This document shows, piece after piece, positions 1 through 9,690 of a stretch of DNA of 35,873 nt. The notes below the pieces were generated by a model that was not told where the DNA came from, did not search any database, and was given only the letters and a program-made list of their open reading frames with translations. Source of the stretch: Larix sibirica (lineage: Eukaryota > Streptophyta > Pinopsida > Pinales > Pinaceae); NCBI GenBank assembly GCA_004151065.3, contig NWUY0303960894.1:1-35873 (forward strand), given 5' to 3'. How positions within the stretch are numbered: position 1 is the stretch's first letter; every line of letters starts with the position of its first letter. The translations under genes and the position numbers were made by a program.

Positions 1-470
1 GAGCATTAGCCTAGTCTCATTGATATGGTAAATTCAGGAGTGAGAGGGTGGCATATCTGGATGATAGAGAGTCTGAACCTGGCTTTATAAAACTGGTAAA
101 TGAAATACAGAAAGGTGTCCTCACCTTTCCGATGGTCAGGTGAGCCCTACGCCTCTGGGGATGGTAAATTTACTAGTAATAAGGTGGCCTCTGAAGGGCT
201 AACCTATCTGACCTATCCAGCTTATCTGACCCATCCAACTGGTAATTTAAGTACATAAAGGTGTCCTCATAATAGTATAAGAAAGAGTTCAAACCCCTAT
301 CCAGATGGGAAATTTGCTTAATAAAAGGTAGCCTGTCTATCTGGATCAAGAGCATCAGACTTGTTGAGGTAAATTCGCGAGAGACAAGGTGGCCTATAGC
401 AGCAAGAGACCTATCGGACCTATCCGAATGGCAAATTCAGGAAAGAAAGGTGGCATGTATCCAGATCACG
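1..470 (+). repeat. Diverged ~60-78 bp tandem repeat (family R), block 1
   Basis: The core GGTAAATTCAG, or a near copy, begins at about 27, 95, 163, 241, 308, 368 and 430. Each is followed 10-20 bases later by AAGGTGGCC or AAGGTGTCC and usually by a CTATCTGGATCA-like stretch, so the units are 60-78 bp long. The copies differ by many substitutions and small indels, so the array is old. It contains no coding frame that I believe. The same family occurs inverted at 9380-9690, with one plus-strand copy near 11468-11500. Confidence 0.75.
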
Positions 471-660
471 AGTTTTACTCTTCCTCTTCATAGATATTTC
501 TCTCCGCACTTTAATGAGAATCTTACTCTCCATGAGCTTTTCCTCTCCGAAGAACTGACTTGTCTAATAGTTCTGTCTCTACAGCTTACGGTCTTCACTC
601 CAATGGAGACTATCTCTTCTCTTAAGGCTTGTTTCTCTGGACCAAGGCAAGACCTTAAGA
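470..660. other. Non-repeat segment interrupting family R
   Basis: This pyrimidine-rich stretch of about 190 bases does not carry the GGTAAATTC/AAGGTGGCC pattern that flanks it. It looks like an insertion into the array. It overlaps a 76-codon frame (450-680) that starts and ends inside the flanking repeat and resembles no family I know, so I do not call a gene. Confidence 0.4.
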
Positions 661-800
661 AGGACCTATCAAGATGGTAAATTCAGTGCATAAAGGTGGA
701 TTATGGAGGGTATGAAAGGCAAGACCTATCTGACATCTATAGAGGTGGTAAATTCGAGAAGAAAAGTGGCCTATGATATGCATAGAGAGAGTCTGAACCT
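660..800 (+). repeat. Family R tandem repeat, block 2
   Basis: Two more family R units start at about 676 and 747, 71 bases apart, with the downstream AAGGTGG and AAAGTGGCC elements in place. The family A repeat begins directly afterwards. Confidence 0.65.
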
Positions 801-2090
801 AAGCTAGTACCACCCACCTGGTTATATACTTTACTACTGCTTTTAACCAACCGGTTATTGAGTGCTTTACCTTATGCCAGTCAAGATTATAAGACTATAG
901 CGTTACCCCCTTTACTTTTGACCAGCTCACCCACCGGAAGACCTAGCACCTTTTCTCCCGATATCACTTAATGAATGAATCTTAGGGAGGTACCACTACT
1001 ATCAACTCGAGCAGAATGAATGGCATGGCATTGATAGCATGAAACAACCTTCTTACCCGCAGAGCTCCTTAACTTATGTGTTTACTAAATACTTGCCTGC
1101 CCACCTTAAGACTTAGACCTGTTAACCCTACTATACCACTTACTTCATTAAGCACTTAGGATATACTGCAGACCGGGATGGAACTGGATCAGACAACCTA
1201 ACCCTTCCTTACCCTTACCCCTTACTTATGGGTGTGTTTACTTCATACCTACTGCCCACCTTAAGAGCTATACATGTTAGTTAGCCTTAGACCACGAACT
1301 TCATTAAGCACTTAGGCTGAACTACTTAGGTCTTCTCTTCGAATAAGGATGGGCGGGATTAGACAACCTTACCCTTGACCTTGATACCTTTACGCACAAC
1401 CACAAGACCTAGCTAGACCTGGCTGGTAGCCTTCCACCTTACCGAATGAAGAAGAAGCGCTTAAGAGGTATCGCTATAAACCCTTATAGTCTATGGACGG
1501 AGGACGGAATGGCATAGCATAGCATGGCATGGAGATGGATGGCATAAAAACTATCTTACCCGCAGACTCCTTAACCTCTTTGTTTCCTAACGCCCTTAAG
1601 GCCTGGTTGCCCTATACCACTTTGATCCAGGAATATTAACTTAGTACGGCTGCTGCACTATACTTGATATTAGCGGGATAGACAAGACAGAAAGGATTAG
1701 ACCGGCTAACCTTCCCTTTCTCTTATTGCCTTCACCCTAGGACGATTGCCATGGGATGCATGGAGTGCTTCTATTCCCTTCACCCAGGAACACCTTGTAG
1801 GGGATGCACTCTCAGAACTTGTTGGTTCCACACTCACTATTTACCCACCTTCAGAACTTAGACCTGGTCTCCAATATTACAAACTTCATGAAGTGCCTAA
1901 GAGGGAGGTACACCTATGAACCTATTCTCAGGTCAGTCAGGACCGGATCACCTTACCCTTACCTTTCTTTACTGAAGTGTTTCCAAACTATTTACCCACC
2001 TGAATACCTATCCATACTTTTGTTTAGCCCCCAACTGCCTGCCTTCACCGACTTCCCATAGCAGTATACTACACAGCTACTACTACTCTA
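800..2090 (+). repeat. Family A complex repeat, block 1
   Basis: This block holds several strongly diverged tandem copies of a long unit. Recognisable landmarks are CCCACCTTAAGACTTAGACC, then GTTAACCCTA, CCACTT, ATTAAGCACTTAGG, a GGACCGGATCAGACAACC-like stretch and TTACCCTTACC. Clear starts of this series lie near 1096, 1255 and 1555. A 85-codon frame at 1804-2061 is simply this repeat read through and is not annotated as a gene. The unit recurs in four other blocks of the window. Confidence 0.7.
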
Positions 2091-2479
2091 CAACTACACG
2101 TAGGAACCCCATTAGGTGCACTAAAGAGAGAGCCATGTCAGCTAAGGCCAAGGCTGATGCTGCAACTAGTTGGACTCAATCCTGTTGGTGGAACTGATTT
2201 AGCTCTTTAGCAAAAGCGGAGTGCATGGGCTGCTTTACTCTACTCTAGCAGATAGGTAGGAGGAGGCATCCAATAGCAAGCACATAGCTTTATAGACCTT
2301 CTTCATAGAGAGGCGGACCTCTTGAGACAATTACTATTATGGAATGCTCCCATATGGAAAGTTGGTTGTTGTCGGAGCCTACCCTTAAGAAATAAAGAAA
2401 GGGGACCGGCCTTTAAGCTACCTTTTTATAAAGGATACCACCCATAACCCAAATGGATAAACCATCTTCGGGCAGATAA
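2090..2479. other. Gene-free spacer with shared short repeats
   Basis: I see no credible coding frame here. Positions 2186-2211 are identical over 26 bases to 30442-30467 (starts TGGTGGAACTGATTTAGCTC). Positions 2466-2480 (CTTCGGGCAGATAAG) recur exactly at 8997-9011. Short dispersed identical repeats of this kind are usual in plant mitochondrial spacers. Confidence 0.5.
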
Positions 2480-2671
2480 GGAACCAAGGCGGGAAGGGGC
2501 GGGATTTCGTTGAGCGTTAGCGAGCCGACCCTGTACCTCGAGCCCTTCAGCACCACGAGGAGAGCCGGATTTCACCCGATTGATCAGCCAGCGAATGGAG
2601 GTTTACATGAATATTCCCCGCGAATGTCCCAGTTGATAGAGGTTAGTGAGTACGATTATCCGATTTTTTAG
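2480..2671 (+). other. Unrecognised open segment, 63 codons
   Basis: A frame without stops runs from just after a TAA (2477-2479) to the TAG at 2669-2671. It is more GC-rich than the AT-rich spacer that follows. There is no ATG near its start; the only in-frame ATG found is near 2622. The translation contains TLYLEPFSTTRRAGFHPIDQ followed by PANGGLHEYSPRMSQ. It looks protein-like, with few low-complexity residues, but I cannot assign it to a family. It could be an exon-like or pseudogene remnant inserted into the spacer, or chance. Confidence 0.25.
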
Positions 2672-3472
2672 GACCGGAGCAGTTTCCCCCTCTTATCCAT
2701 AAATTTTATAACATCATCTACACCGCACACAATAATAGATACATACTTTTCACCTTTGGTCTAGTCCTCATAATGAATAAAATAGAAAAGTGTTTACATA
2801 TTTCCTCCTCACAATAGAATTCTAGTTGCAAATGAAAATTCCCTAAGCTAAACTAGGCCTAACTAACAACTATTGTATTCTGTGAACATTAAACTTTTAC
2901 CAGTGTACCACAAAGCATTACATCTTAATTGCACCTTAGCTAATAGGTTAATGGATGACGCCGATAGAACAACACCTATATTTCGTTACCGCGTGAGTCC
3001 AATAGTGGCGGCCGGAAGTATGGTGTTTGGCAGGAGGAAGCTGTAATTACCACATAGAAGAAACCAGTTTATTAGTCTTAACTAAAAGCCAGGTAATTAA
3101 TGTATATTTGACCTTTCTATTTCAGGGAATTGCAATATAAATTGAAACCCCATATGCCAGATTCATACAATAGAATTTACCTTTTACTATAATGGCACGT
3201 TCACGCAATTTCAATTCCCGTTATACAGGTCTAAGTATAGATATGTAATCTCCACCAAAGCTTAGTTTCTTAAATATTCCATTTGCTTCCATGTTCTTTC
3301 TTTATAATTTACCAGCCAATGCTAGGTTCTGAAAGGTAAATCTACCAGGATAAGCCAAGCTTCTCGCTTGATAACTTACCAATAGTTAACAAGTTTATCC
3401 TTCAGAGATTAAAGGGAGAGATAAGGTTGTTGTTCAATATATTTAGAGATCAGAGAGGAGTCAGTTACAGGA
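2672..3472. other. AT-rich spacer, nothing recognised
   Basis: About 800 bases of AT-rich sequence with stops in all frames and no clear repeat structure. A 60-codon frame at 3427-3609 overlaps the copia fragment in the wrong frame and is a shadow of it. Confidence 0.5.
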
Positions 3473-3721
3473 GTGGGCAAGTTAATATTGGGGATGGATA
3501 TGCCCTCACCTTCTACTCGAGTACGCAGGAAACCGAGATGGCTTACTCAAACATTACAGGATGCACAGGAGCATGTAGGAGCGACCGGATCTTCAGTGAG
3601 GGCAAGTAGATCTATTAGGAGATATGCTAACCATATTGCATTGGCTTCTTCCATTTGTGAGCCTTCCAGTTGTCTTGAGGAGGTGAGGTGTGATGCCTTG
3701 ATGGAGGAGTGCAATGTTTAG
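3473..3721 (+). pseudogene. Ty1/copia pol fragment (integrase-RT junction)
   Basis: The 82-codon frame reads ...STRVRRKPRWLTQTLQDAQE..., then SIRRYANHIALASSICEPSS and ...DALMEECNV. In plant copia polyproteins an R-KPRW-(x)QTL-DAQEHV segment, followed by an S-I-EPSS-EEA--DAM-EE-N segment, lies between the integrase and the reverse transcriptase. That region is recognisable here over residues ~14 to 80. The frame ends at TAG 3719-3721, just before the RT proper would start, and no integrase core, RT or RNase H follows. The piece is therefore a truncated, non-functional import, most probably from the nucleus. Only the family assignment is claimed, not a lineage. Confidence 0.75.
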
Positions 3722-4125
3722 GGGACAAACCAAGAGCCAGTGGTTGATTCCAAAACTGCAACAGGTTCAAACTTGCAGATGGCTGGTTTGGTTGAGTTGC
3801 AAAGGGAGCAAACTGGTATAGGTGAAAACACTTTTCTTGTCAAAAGGGAGTGTTAGCTTTCGAGGCAACTCTGAGGGTGTACCATCTTGGGGTTGCTTCA
3901 TGTGATGTGGGGTGCATGGTATATGGATGGCCCTTGTATTTTTTAATAATGGACATGCACATGGGAGGTGGCTTGCTCTTAGATTGCCAGACCTCGTATG
4001 GATGCTTATGTGGCATTCTTCCTTGGAGCGTTGGAGACCTAGATAGCTTGGTGACTTTCTTTATTATGCGCACATGGAGGGTTGCTTGCTTGGAGGATGG
4101 AGGAGGAGCATTGGACATCCTGTAG
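3722..4125. other. Unidentified stretch open on both strands
   Basis: Downstream of the copia fragment, 3850-4125 is open for 91 codons on the plus strand, and 3840-4118 is open for 92 codons on the minus strand. The plus frame is rich in Gly, Leu and Cys (for example MHMGGGLLLDCQTSYGCLCG). The minus frame is rich in Lys, Ser and Pro. The DNA has internal near-repeats such as GCACATGGAGGGTTGCTTGC against GCACATGGGAGGTGGCTTGC. Neither product resembles a known family. Low stop density from G/T-rich repeat composition is the simplest explanation. Confidence 0.3.
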
Positions 4126-4317
4126 GAGGGTATTGAGCCCTAGATAGCATGGGCACACTTGGATACGGCCCCTCTTCGCAACGCCAATTACTTAGGAACT
4201 ATTAGTTGCTCGACCGATAGGGAGAGGTAGCAGCGTGTTAAAGTACAGGACACATATATTCCAGGCAAGGACTTCCAAAGCCCCAGGAAAGCCAAGGATA
4301 TAAGGCCAACCATGGTC

Positions 4318-4530
4318 CTTATTTGACGAAGTGTTTATAGTAACATAAGTAAATTGGAAATGAAGTGTTTCCATAATGTATTGATCTATTCCATTTCGGT
4401 CACTAGGGATAGCATAAAGCCAGCCAAGGAAATAAGACAGTGAAAGACCGGTTTGACGAAGTGTTGCGAATTTTATCACGTAAAAAACTATCCCATTTCG
4501 GTCACTAGCCAGGAAGATAAGTAGAAAGCC
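4318..4530 (+). repeat. Two-copy diverged direct repeat
   Basis: TTTGACGAAGTGTT occurs at 4322-4335 and 4452-4465, and CCATTTCGGTCACTAG at 4391-4406 and 4493-4508. A GCCAGGAA/GATAAG-like motif follows the second element each time. The order is preserved but the spacing is not, so this looks like an old tandem duplication with indels. The minus-strand 95-codon frame across it (4192-4479) is not supported as a gene. Confidence 0.6.
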
Positions 4531-4619
4531 TAAGTATTATTTCCCGAAGGGTAATTAGAATAGAAAGACTCAGTTAAGTGAAGATGCCTTAGATAAAAAG
4601 AAATGAAATAAGAAATATA

Positions 4620-5740
4620 TTATATCCGCCGTCAACAACCTTTCACGCACTATAGATAGGGAGTAGTTCAGTTTTTATAGTTCCAGGATTAGCGTGTGTT
4701 CCTACAGTAAAAAGTGTTCTGTAATAGCCTACTGTTCCAGTCTTATATCTTCCAGTTGCAAAGCTAGTTGTTATATAGCCATTGCCTGCTGATTGAGATC
4801 CCGCGCCTTTTTATTGAGATGAACCAACATGAAAGGCAGTTGATCCACCATAAAAGGTAGCAGCAACGAAGCAATTCTTTCCTGAGGCAGAAGTCCCGGC
4901 TCCCCTTCGCCTGGTTGAAAATAAATAACCCACAGGGACAGAGCCCATTGCATAACCCGTACTAGATCCATATCCAATCACAGCTAGCAGAAGGCAATGA
5001 GCAAAGGATAGATATATTCTTGGCAGGGAAAGGGGAAACGCACACTATCAAGGACAAGGAAGGCGAGGGGCACATCCTTTACCATTGAATTGATCCCCGC
5101 ATAGCTATCTAATTGTTAACTAAGATCCAGATCCATACCCCGTGATATAACCTCCAGTGGGCAGACCCAGTAAAAGCGGCAACAAAGGCGGCAGCAGAGA
5201 TAGAGGCTTAAATGGGAGCAGCAACGGGTTCACCACCACTAGAAACAGAGGTTGCGGGGGAAGCAACAAAGATAGCAGCAGAAAAGGCGGTTTACCAAGT
5301 TACGGTAGCATAGCCAGCTATCTAGTTTGTAGCCTGGGTTGATTAAGCACCCATTTCAGATCCTTTAGCTGCAGAGAAAGATCCGGAGCTCGCAGCATGC
5401 TCCCCAGTTTGAGTGTTCGCGGCAGTGTCCTTTCCAGATCGAGAGCTATAGTCAGTGGCTGTGTAAGCTTTCCTACCAGCAGTTCCATATCCAATTGCAG
5501 ATCGAGCTGCAGTTCCATTTGTTGGGTGCAGAGACGGTTCGAAAGCCAGTTATTGATCCAGCAGTGAAAAGTTAATGTGCAAAGCCAAAAACTAGGGAAA
5601 AGGAACCAGCATTAGAATAAGAAGCAAAAGCATAGGTAGCAGTAGCAATTTAAGCAGCAGTTGAACCTCAGGCACAAAGACAAAGGCTGATGCGGAGGAA
5701 GCAAGGGTAGCAGACGAGAGACCATCTCATGCTTATTTCC
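4620..5740 (+). repeat. Families T and S: diverged triplet-periodic repeats
   Basis: 4660-4770 carries short units built on TGTTCC(A/T) (family T). 4770-5740 is a long run with strong three-base periodicity, full of GCA, GCC and CCA triplets on the plus strand (family S). Read on either strand it gives Ala/Gly/Ser/Thr-rich peptides broken by stops, for example EVAGEATKIAAEKAVYQVTV on the plus strand and GKDTAANTQTGEHAASSGSF on the minus strand. The pattern suggests an ancestral short tandem repeat with a unit length divisible by three. Whether it ever encoded a repetitive protein cannot be told. Frames at 4771-4977, 5157-5342 and 5318-5518 are slices of it. Confidence 0.55.
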
Positions 5741-5819
5741 TTGATAGGTTCAAACCTCTCCTTTCTTCCTTCCCACCTAGAGGCTAGTTATTTTATAGCT
5801 CCTTACCTAGCAGTAGCAT

Positions 5820-6010
5820 TTGCCCGCAAAACTTCAAAGGAGTGTAGCATTGTGTTCCCACTTGTTCAATAGAGTGTGACTGGATTTCCAGGATTTAGTC
5901 TCCTATGGTGTCAAATGCACATGGTGTTCCGATATTCGGATGTGTTCCCAAATATACAGAAGCTAGAGCCATAAAAGCATAAGTATAAGATTCATCCGGC
6001 GTAGTAACAG
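5820..6010 (+). repeat. Family T repeat, second locus
   Basis: Repeated GTGTTCC, GTTCCGAT and TTCCCAAAT-type elements recur every 25-40 bases, as at 4660-4770 and 27530-27790. No coding frame is seen. At 6280-6430 a short S-type stretch (GATCCAGGCGCAACGC and similar) follows, as in the other T-S loci. Confidence 0.4.
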
Positions 6011-6590
6011 AGAGTGTGTGAAGGTAGACCGAGTTGTCAGGCTTTGTAACAAAATTTTAGTAGTCAGTAGGGCAGGGCCTTTTTGCTTTACTATGGTGGC
6101 CTGGTGGGGAGGGAATAAGCAGATGATAGGTGCGCGCCACGGGGTATAATGAAACGAAATATTTTACTATGTCGTCCGAAGACCAATCCTTTTGTGTAAA
6201 TCCATTCTACTGCGGGGTGGTATATGGGAAGTGTTTTCCAAGATGTATGTCTGTAACCGACCGGTACGTGCCCGTCCTTCTGTCCATATAGCTGGTAAAT
6301 CGTTCGACGAAGGTTCTAATCCAGGGCCAGTAGTGGATCCAGGCGCAACGCTAATTATGGATCCAAATGCAGATCCCCAGGTGTAGAGGCAGATCGAGAG
6401 CCAAATTCAGTCGATTGAGTCTCACCAGCGGCTTCCCCATTACCATCTCGGTCAGCTTGCTTTGCCCGCACCTCGCTAGGTTGCTATCCACTTGTTTAAG
6501 TCCCGCCTTAGCTCTGCTTATAAATGTTATTTACAGGACGAGTCATTCTTTCCGTTAGTGAGGTTATGGCCTAGAGTGGTTAGGTATCCT
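6010..6590. other. Spacer with a short S-type patch, no gene
   Basis: Two overlapping frames of about 64 codons (6192-6386 and 6367-6558) are present but match nothing known. 6280-6430 has the triplet-periodic S character. The rest shows no structure that I can see. Confidence 0.35.
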
Positions 6591-6845
6591 TGTTGGCCCT
6601 CCCTTAGCTAATGGAACAGGCTGTGCTACTGCTTAGTAAAAGGGTGCTTCCATTGTTACTGATGCCTCCCTACTTGGCTTTGTCCCTGTCTCTGTCCCTA
6701 TCCCCACGGCTTCTGGCTCTGGCAATAGGCTCTCTTACTACTGGAAGGTCTGCTGCGGGCTATGGCCTTGGGATGGGATCTGTTGCTTATGGGACTGGGA
6801 TCGAATCTGCTCGGATAACTGGCGACCTATGTTGGAGATAGAGAG
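6590..6845 (-). repeat. Family S repeat in inverted orientation
   Basis: The plus strand here is rich in GGCTCT, GGGATGGGATCTGTTGC and TATGGGACTGGGATC-type units. These look like the complement of the GCA/CCA-rich S sequence at 4770-5740. The plus translation contains AAGYGLGMGSVAYGTGIESA, a low-complexity Gly/Ala/Ser string. The 76-codon frame (6611-6841) has no other sign of being a gene. Confidence 0.45.
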
Positions 6846-6994
6846 CACTTTACCTTGAAATCCCGAACTGTATCAAATTATTGTATTACTTCCGTGTACA
6901 CCTAACGTCTTTTTTTTAGGAAAAATAGCAGTAGAATAGAAGGCCAAGGAATAAGAGTCTGTCCTGTACGCCCAAAGACTATGATTTTGGGGGA

Positions 6995-8460
6995 CTATTG
7001 GGAATAAAGAAACTCCAATAGACTATCTTGGAAAAGAAACGTTTTGGTAGGATAAAGAAACTCCAATACACTGTAAATATACTCTTTTTTTGCTCTAAAC
7101 TTCTTAGCTACTCCAGTCCATTGCTTATTTATTTCTTTTCTTACTGCTTTATGCAACAATTGGATCTCGGTATCAGATGCATTTGTGGGATCAAAATAAA
7201 ACACAGCTTTCCCTGCTTGATCTAATTGTATTCTAAATGCTTTCAAAGTTTTGTGCTTGGTCGGTTTATGCTTATTCTCCTTTTTTTACTGCTGTATTTA
7301 TTATGGCTTTTCTTTTGAGGACATTTTTTTCTAGTTCTCTTTTGAGTTCTTTGTCTGCTCACCTATTTTGCATTCTGGGCTATTAAAAACTTCTTTCATG
7401 CGAATCTGCAAGTACTACATAAAGATCATCCTCGATCGACTCGCTGTCAGTTTGCACAGTCGACACTTCAATCTTATTTCCTTTTTTTATTCTCTGTTGA
7501 GCGTTCACCTGGGCAAATGGGATTGTATAAAATGCAGCCTCATTTTCCTTTCCCTCTGGTCGAGGGGATCCTCTTTAATTCTCCATCAATTAGTGGCATA
7601 ATTCCTTCTTTAACAGTCGACCTTGTTGTTGGTGGTATGGAAAACACTGTATTTTCTTGTCGAGATAACTATCTGAAGATTTATTTGCTGTCTGGATAAT
7701 ATCCTAACTCCTTGGGTTCTTCGTCGTCCCCATGCAAGTACCAAACTTTTGTGAAGTCGAGCCCTAACTGTATATGTGCAGTCGGGAGAAAAAACCTCTA
7801 GACAGGTTGGAAAACTATCCATCTGTTGCAAGCAGCCTTGACACTTTTGAACCACTCTCTCAACATATGCTGGGGTGAATACTCAACTGTTGTGCCTTTC
7901 CAAACTGATATGAAACATTGATAGTTATACATAGTCAGTGTGTCGCTCAATGTAGATGCAGGCTCTCTGACTGGGCATATTTTATTCATGGAAATCTTTA
8001 TATAAGTAAAGAGGGGCACCTTATAGCTTTACTATTTTCCTGACATTCTTTACAATTGGTCCTAAAAGTATTCGCTAGGTGTTCTACCCAATTCTCAAGT
8101 ATGCCTTCTTCAACAATCCCACCAATTGCTTCTAACATACTAAAAACAACATCTGATGCTCGACCAGAGCTGGTCAGGCAGAGAGCCACAATAATGCATG
8201 CCCATTTCACTTTTTATTATTTAACCTGGCTAATCACCAAGTCCTTTTCGTTTTTTGCTTTAGTAACTCCTGTCAATTTTTTCAATATGTTCTACAGGCT
8301 TAGTCATTTTGGGGATGCTTTGTCCCATGTCTAAGAGACCTTTTCTCCTTTTGATGAGATGGGCATTTATTTCAATTAGTTCATCTAGCCATATCTTTTA
8401 TCCATGGTATAAACTTATAATAAATTTGGCAGCTTCTTCCAGCACTTTCTCTATAGTGAC
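6995..8460 (-). pseudogene. Decayed protein-coding sequence, unidentified
   Basis: Read on the minus strand from about 8460 to 6995, protein-like segments follow one another in shifting frames. 8460-8262 is Lys/Glu-rich with one stop. 8210-7998 is open for 70 codons (includes VEHLANTFRTNCKECQENSK). 8019 to about 7520 continues in one frame with a few stops (includes MLREWFKSVKAACNRWIVFQ and GDDEEPKELGYYPDS). 7520-7386 follows after a frameshift (includes ESIEDDLYVVLADSHERS). 7246-6995 starts MKAFRIQLDQAGKAVFYFDP. Composition is charged and non-repetitive, unlike the surrounding DNA, and all pieces share one direction. I do not recognise the family: a retroelement gag or capsid-like protein, a viral structural protein or a host nuclear gene are all possible. 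It is clearly inactive. Confidence 0.5.
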
Positions 8461-8474
8461 TAAATAAAAAACCC

Positions 8475-8970
8475 ATGATGAGTCTCGTATCGATGAGTTG
8501 TTTGGTACTACTAGCATTGAAGTCTCTTCTACTCAAGTGGCTCCCTCCGATCTCTTATTGGTTGAGCTACCTCATCACAATGTTACTACAAAACTCTTTC
8601 TTTTTGCTTCCCCACCGGTTAGGCCTAAGTGGGCTACATCTACTTTGTAGGATGGATGGAGAGCTTGGATGATTACACCTTCCCCCGATGGAGAGCTTTT
8701 ATGTTTACATAGGCCCCCCTATTTCACAAGCTCTTGTTTGCAAGGTTAATGTTGATCCTACTTATTGAAATAAAGCCAAAAACTCTCCCGAATGGAAGGA
8801 TGCTATGGTGGCCGACTATGCTACTCTAATTAAAATAAAACTTGGGATGTAGTCTACCCAAGGGTAAGATCTAATTGGTTGCAAATGGGTGTATAAAACC
8901 AACTATGATTTAGATGGAAGACTCGATAAACATAAAACATGTCTTGTTGCTAAAGGTTTCTTGCAAAACC
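8475..8970 (+). pseudogene. Ty1/copia pol fragment (start of reverse transcriptase)
   Basis: From 8871 the sequence reads LIGCKWVYKTNYDLDGRLDK and continues HKTCLVAKGFLQN to about 8969. This is the well-known first conserved block of plant copia reverse transcriptases (G-KWV(Y/F)K-K---DG---(K/R)(Y/H)KARLVAKGF-Q). Upstream, in two other frames, are SPEWKDAMVADYATLIK (from about 8776) and NKTWDVVYP, the expected preceding segment. Further upstream (8477-8640), Ser/Pro-rich linker-like sequence is open. At least two frameshifts and several stops separate the pieces, and the catalytic YVDD region is absent. It is an inactive fragment, from a different copy than the one at 3473-3721. Confidence 0.85.
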
Positions 8971-9190
8971 TTCTTCATTTGCTTTGGTTGGGTTGGCTTC
9001 GGGCAGATAAGATAGCGTAGAGGGAGTGAGGCAGGGCAGATAGCGTTGAGGTGGGTAGTTCGGCAGGGTAGATAGCATATAAGGGAAAGGGTAAATCCAA
9101 TTATCGTGAGGGAGGTAACCTAGCTTATCGGGTGGTTAGCAAGTGAGGCGGCAAGGCAAGGTGCTTAACGGGTGCCAGGAGAACCAAATT
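8971..9190 (+). repeat. Short G-rich repeat around GGGCAGATAG
   Basis: GGGCAGATAAGATAGCG, GGGCAGATAGCGTTGAGG and AGGGTAGATAGCATATAAGG follow one another at roughly 33-base spacing from 9001. The first copy shares 15 identical bases with 2466-2480. No coding frame is present. Confidence 0.55.
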
Positions 9191-9379
9191 AGACGGCCAT
9201 TTCAACGCGCTGTATCGCCCGGTCTACCCCTAATAAGGTTTTTCTCTTGGGGCATAGAAAGGTTATTTTGTGACTAAGCAACTTAGACATTTTAGGCCCT
9301 TCGAACCAATAGCTGGCTGGTCTGGCTGGCATGAATAATCTATTCTGGCTGGTCGGATGGCTCACCTTAAGTCGGAAGG

Positions 9380-9690
9380 AAGGTCCCATAGGTTTTGCCC
9401 TTCATACATAGGCCACCTTTCCATATAGAATTTCCCGTTTGAAAACGCGTAGACAAGGCGTAGAATTTAGAATAAATAGGTCTTCTAAGTCCCTCCCCCA
9501 TACGCCACCTTTTCGCTCGTGAATTCCCCATCCCTTACTAAGCTCTCATACTCGTGACTGGAGAGATGGGCCACCCTGATAGAGGATAATTTACCACTTA
9601 TAAGGAAGGTGAGAGTGATACAAACTTTCCCCAAATCCATTATAGGCCACCTTTATAGAGGAGACTCTACCATCCAAATAGAAAATGAAT
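9380..9690 (-). repeat. Family R tandem repeat, inverted block
   Basis: The complement of the family R core recurs: TAGGCCACCTTTCC near 9410, TACGCCACCTTTTCG near 9500, GGGCCACCCTG near 9569 with TAATTTACC near 9590, and TAGGCCACCTTTATAG near 9643. Each GGCCACC element is paired with a GAATTTCCC- or TAATTTACC-like element 10-20 bases away, as expected for the inverted unit. Confidence 0.65.

Noticed and set aside
1804-2061. 85-codon plus frame
   Set aside because: It coincides with family A landmarks. The same DNA elsewhere in the window is full of stops.
4192-4479. 95-codon minus frame
   Set aside because: It spans the two-copy direct repeat at 4318-4530 and has no recognisable domain.
8056-8334. 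92-codon plus frame
   Set aside because: It is the antisense shadow of the decayed minus-strand coding sequence at 6995-8460.
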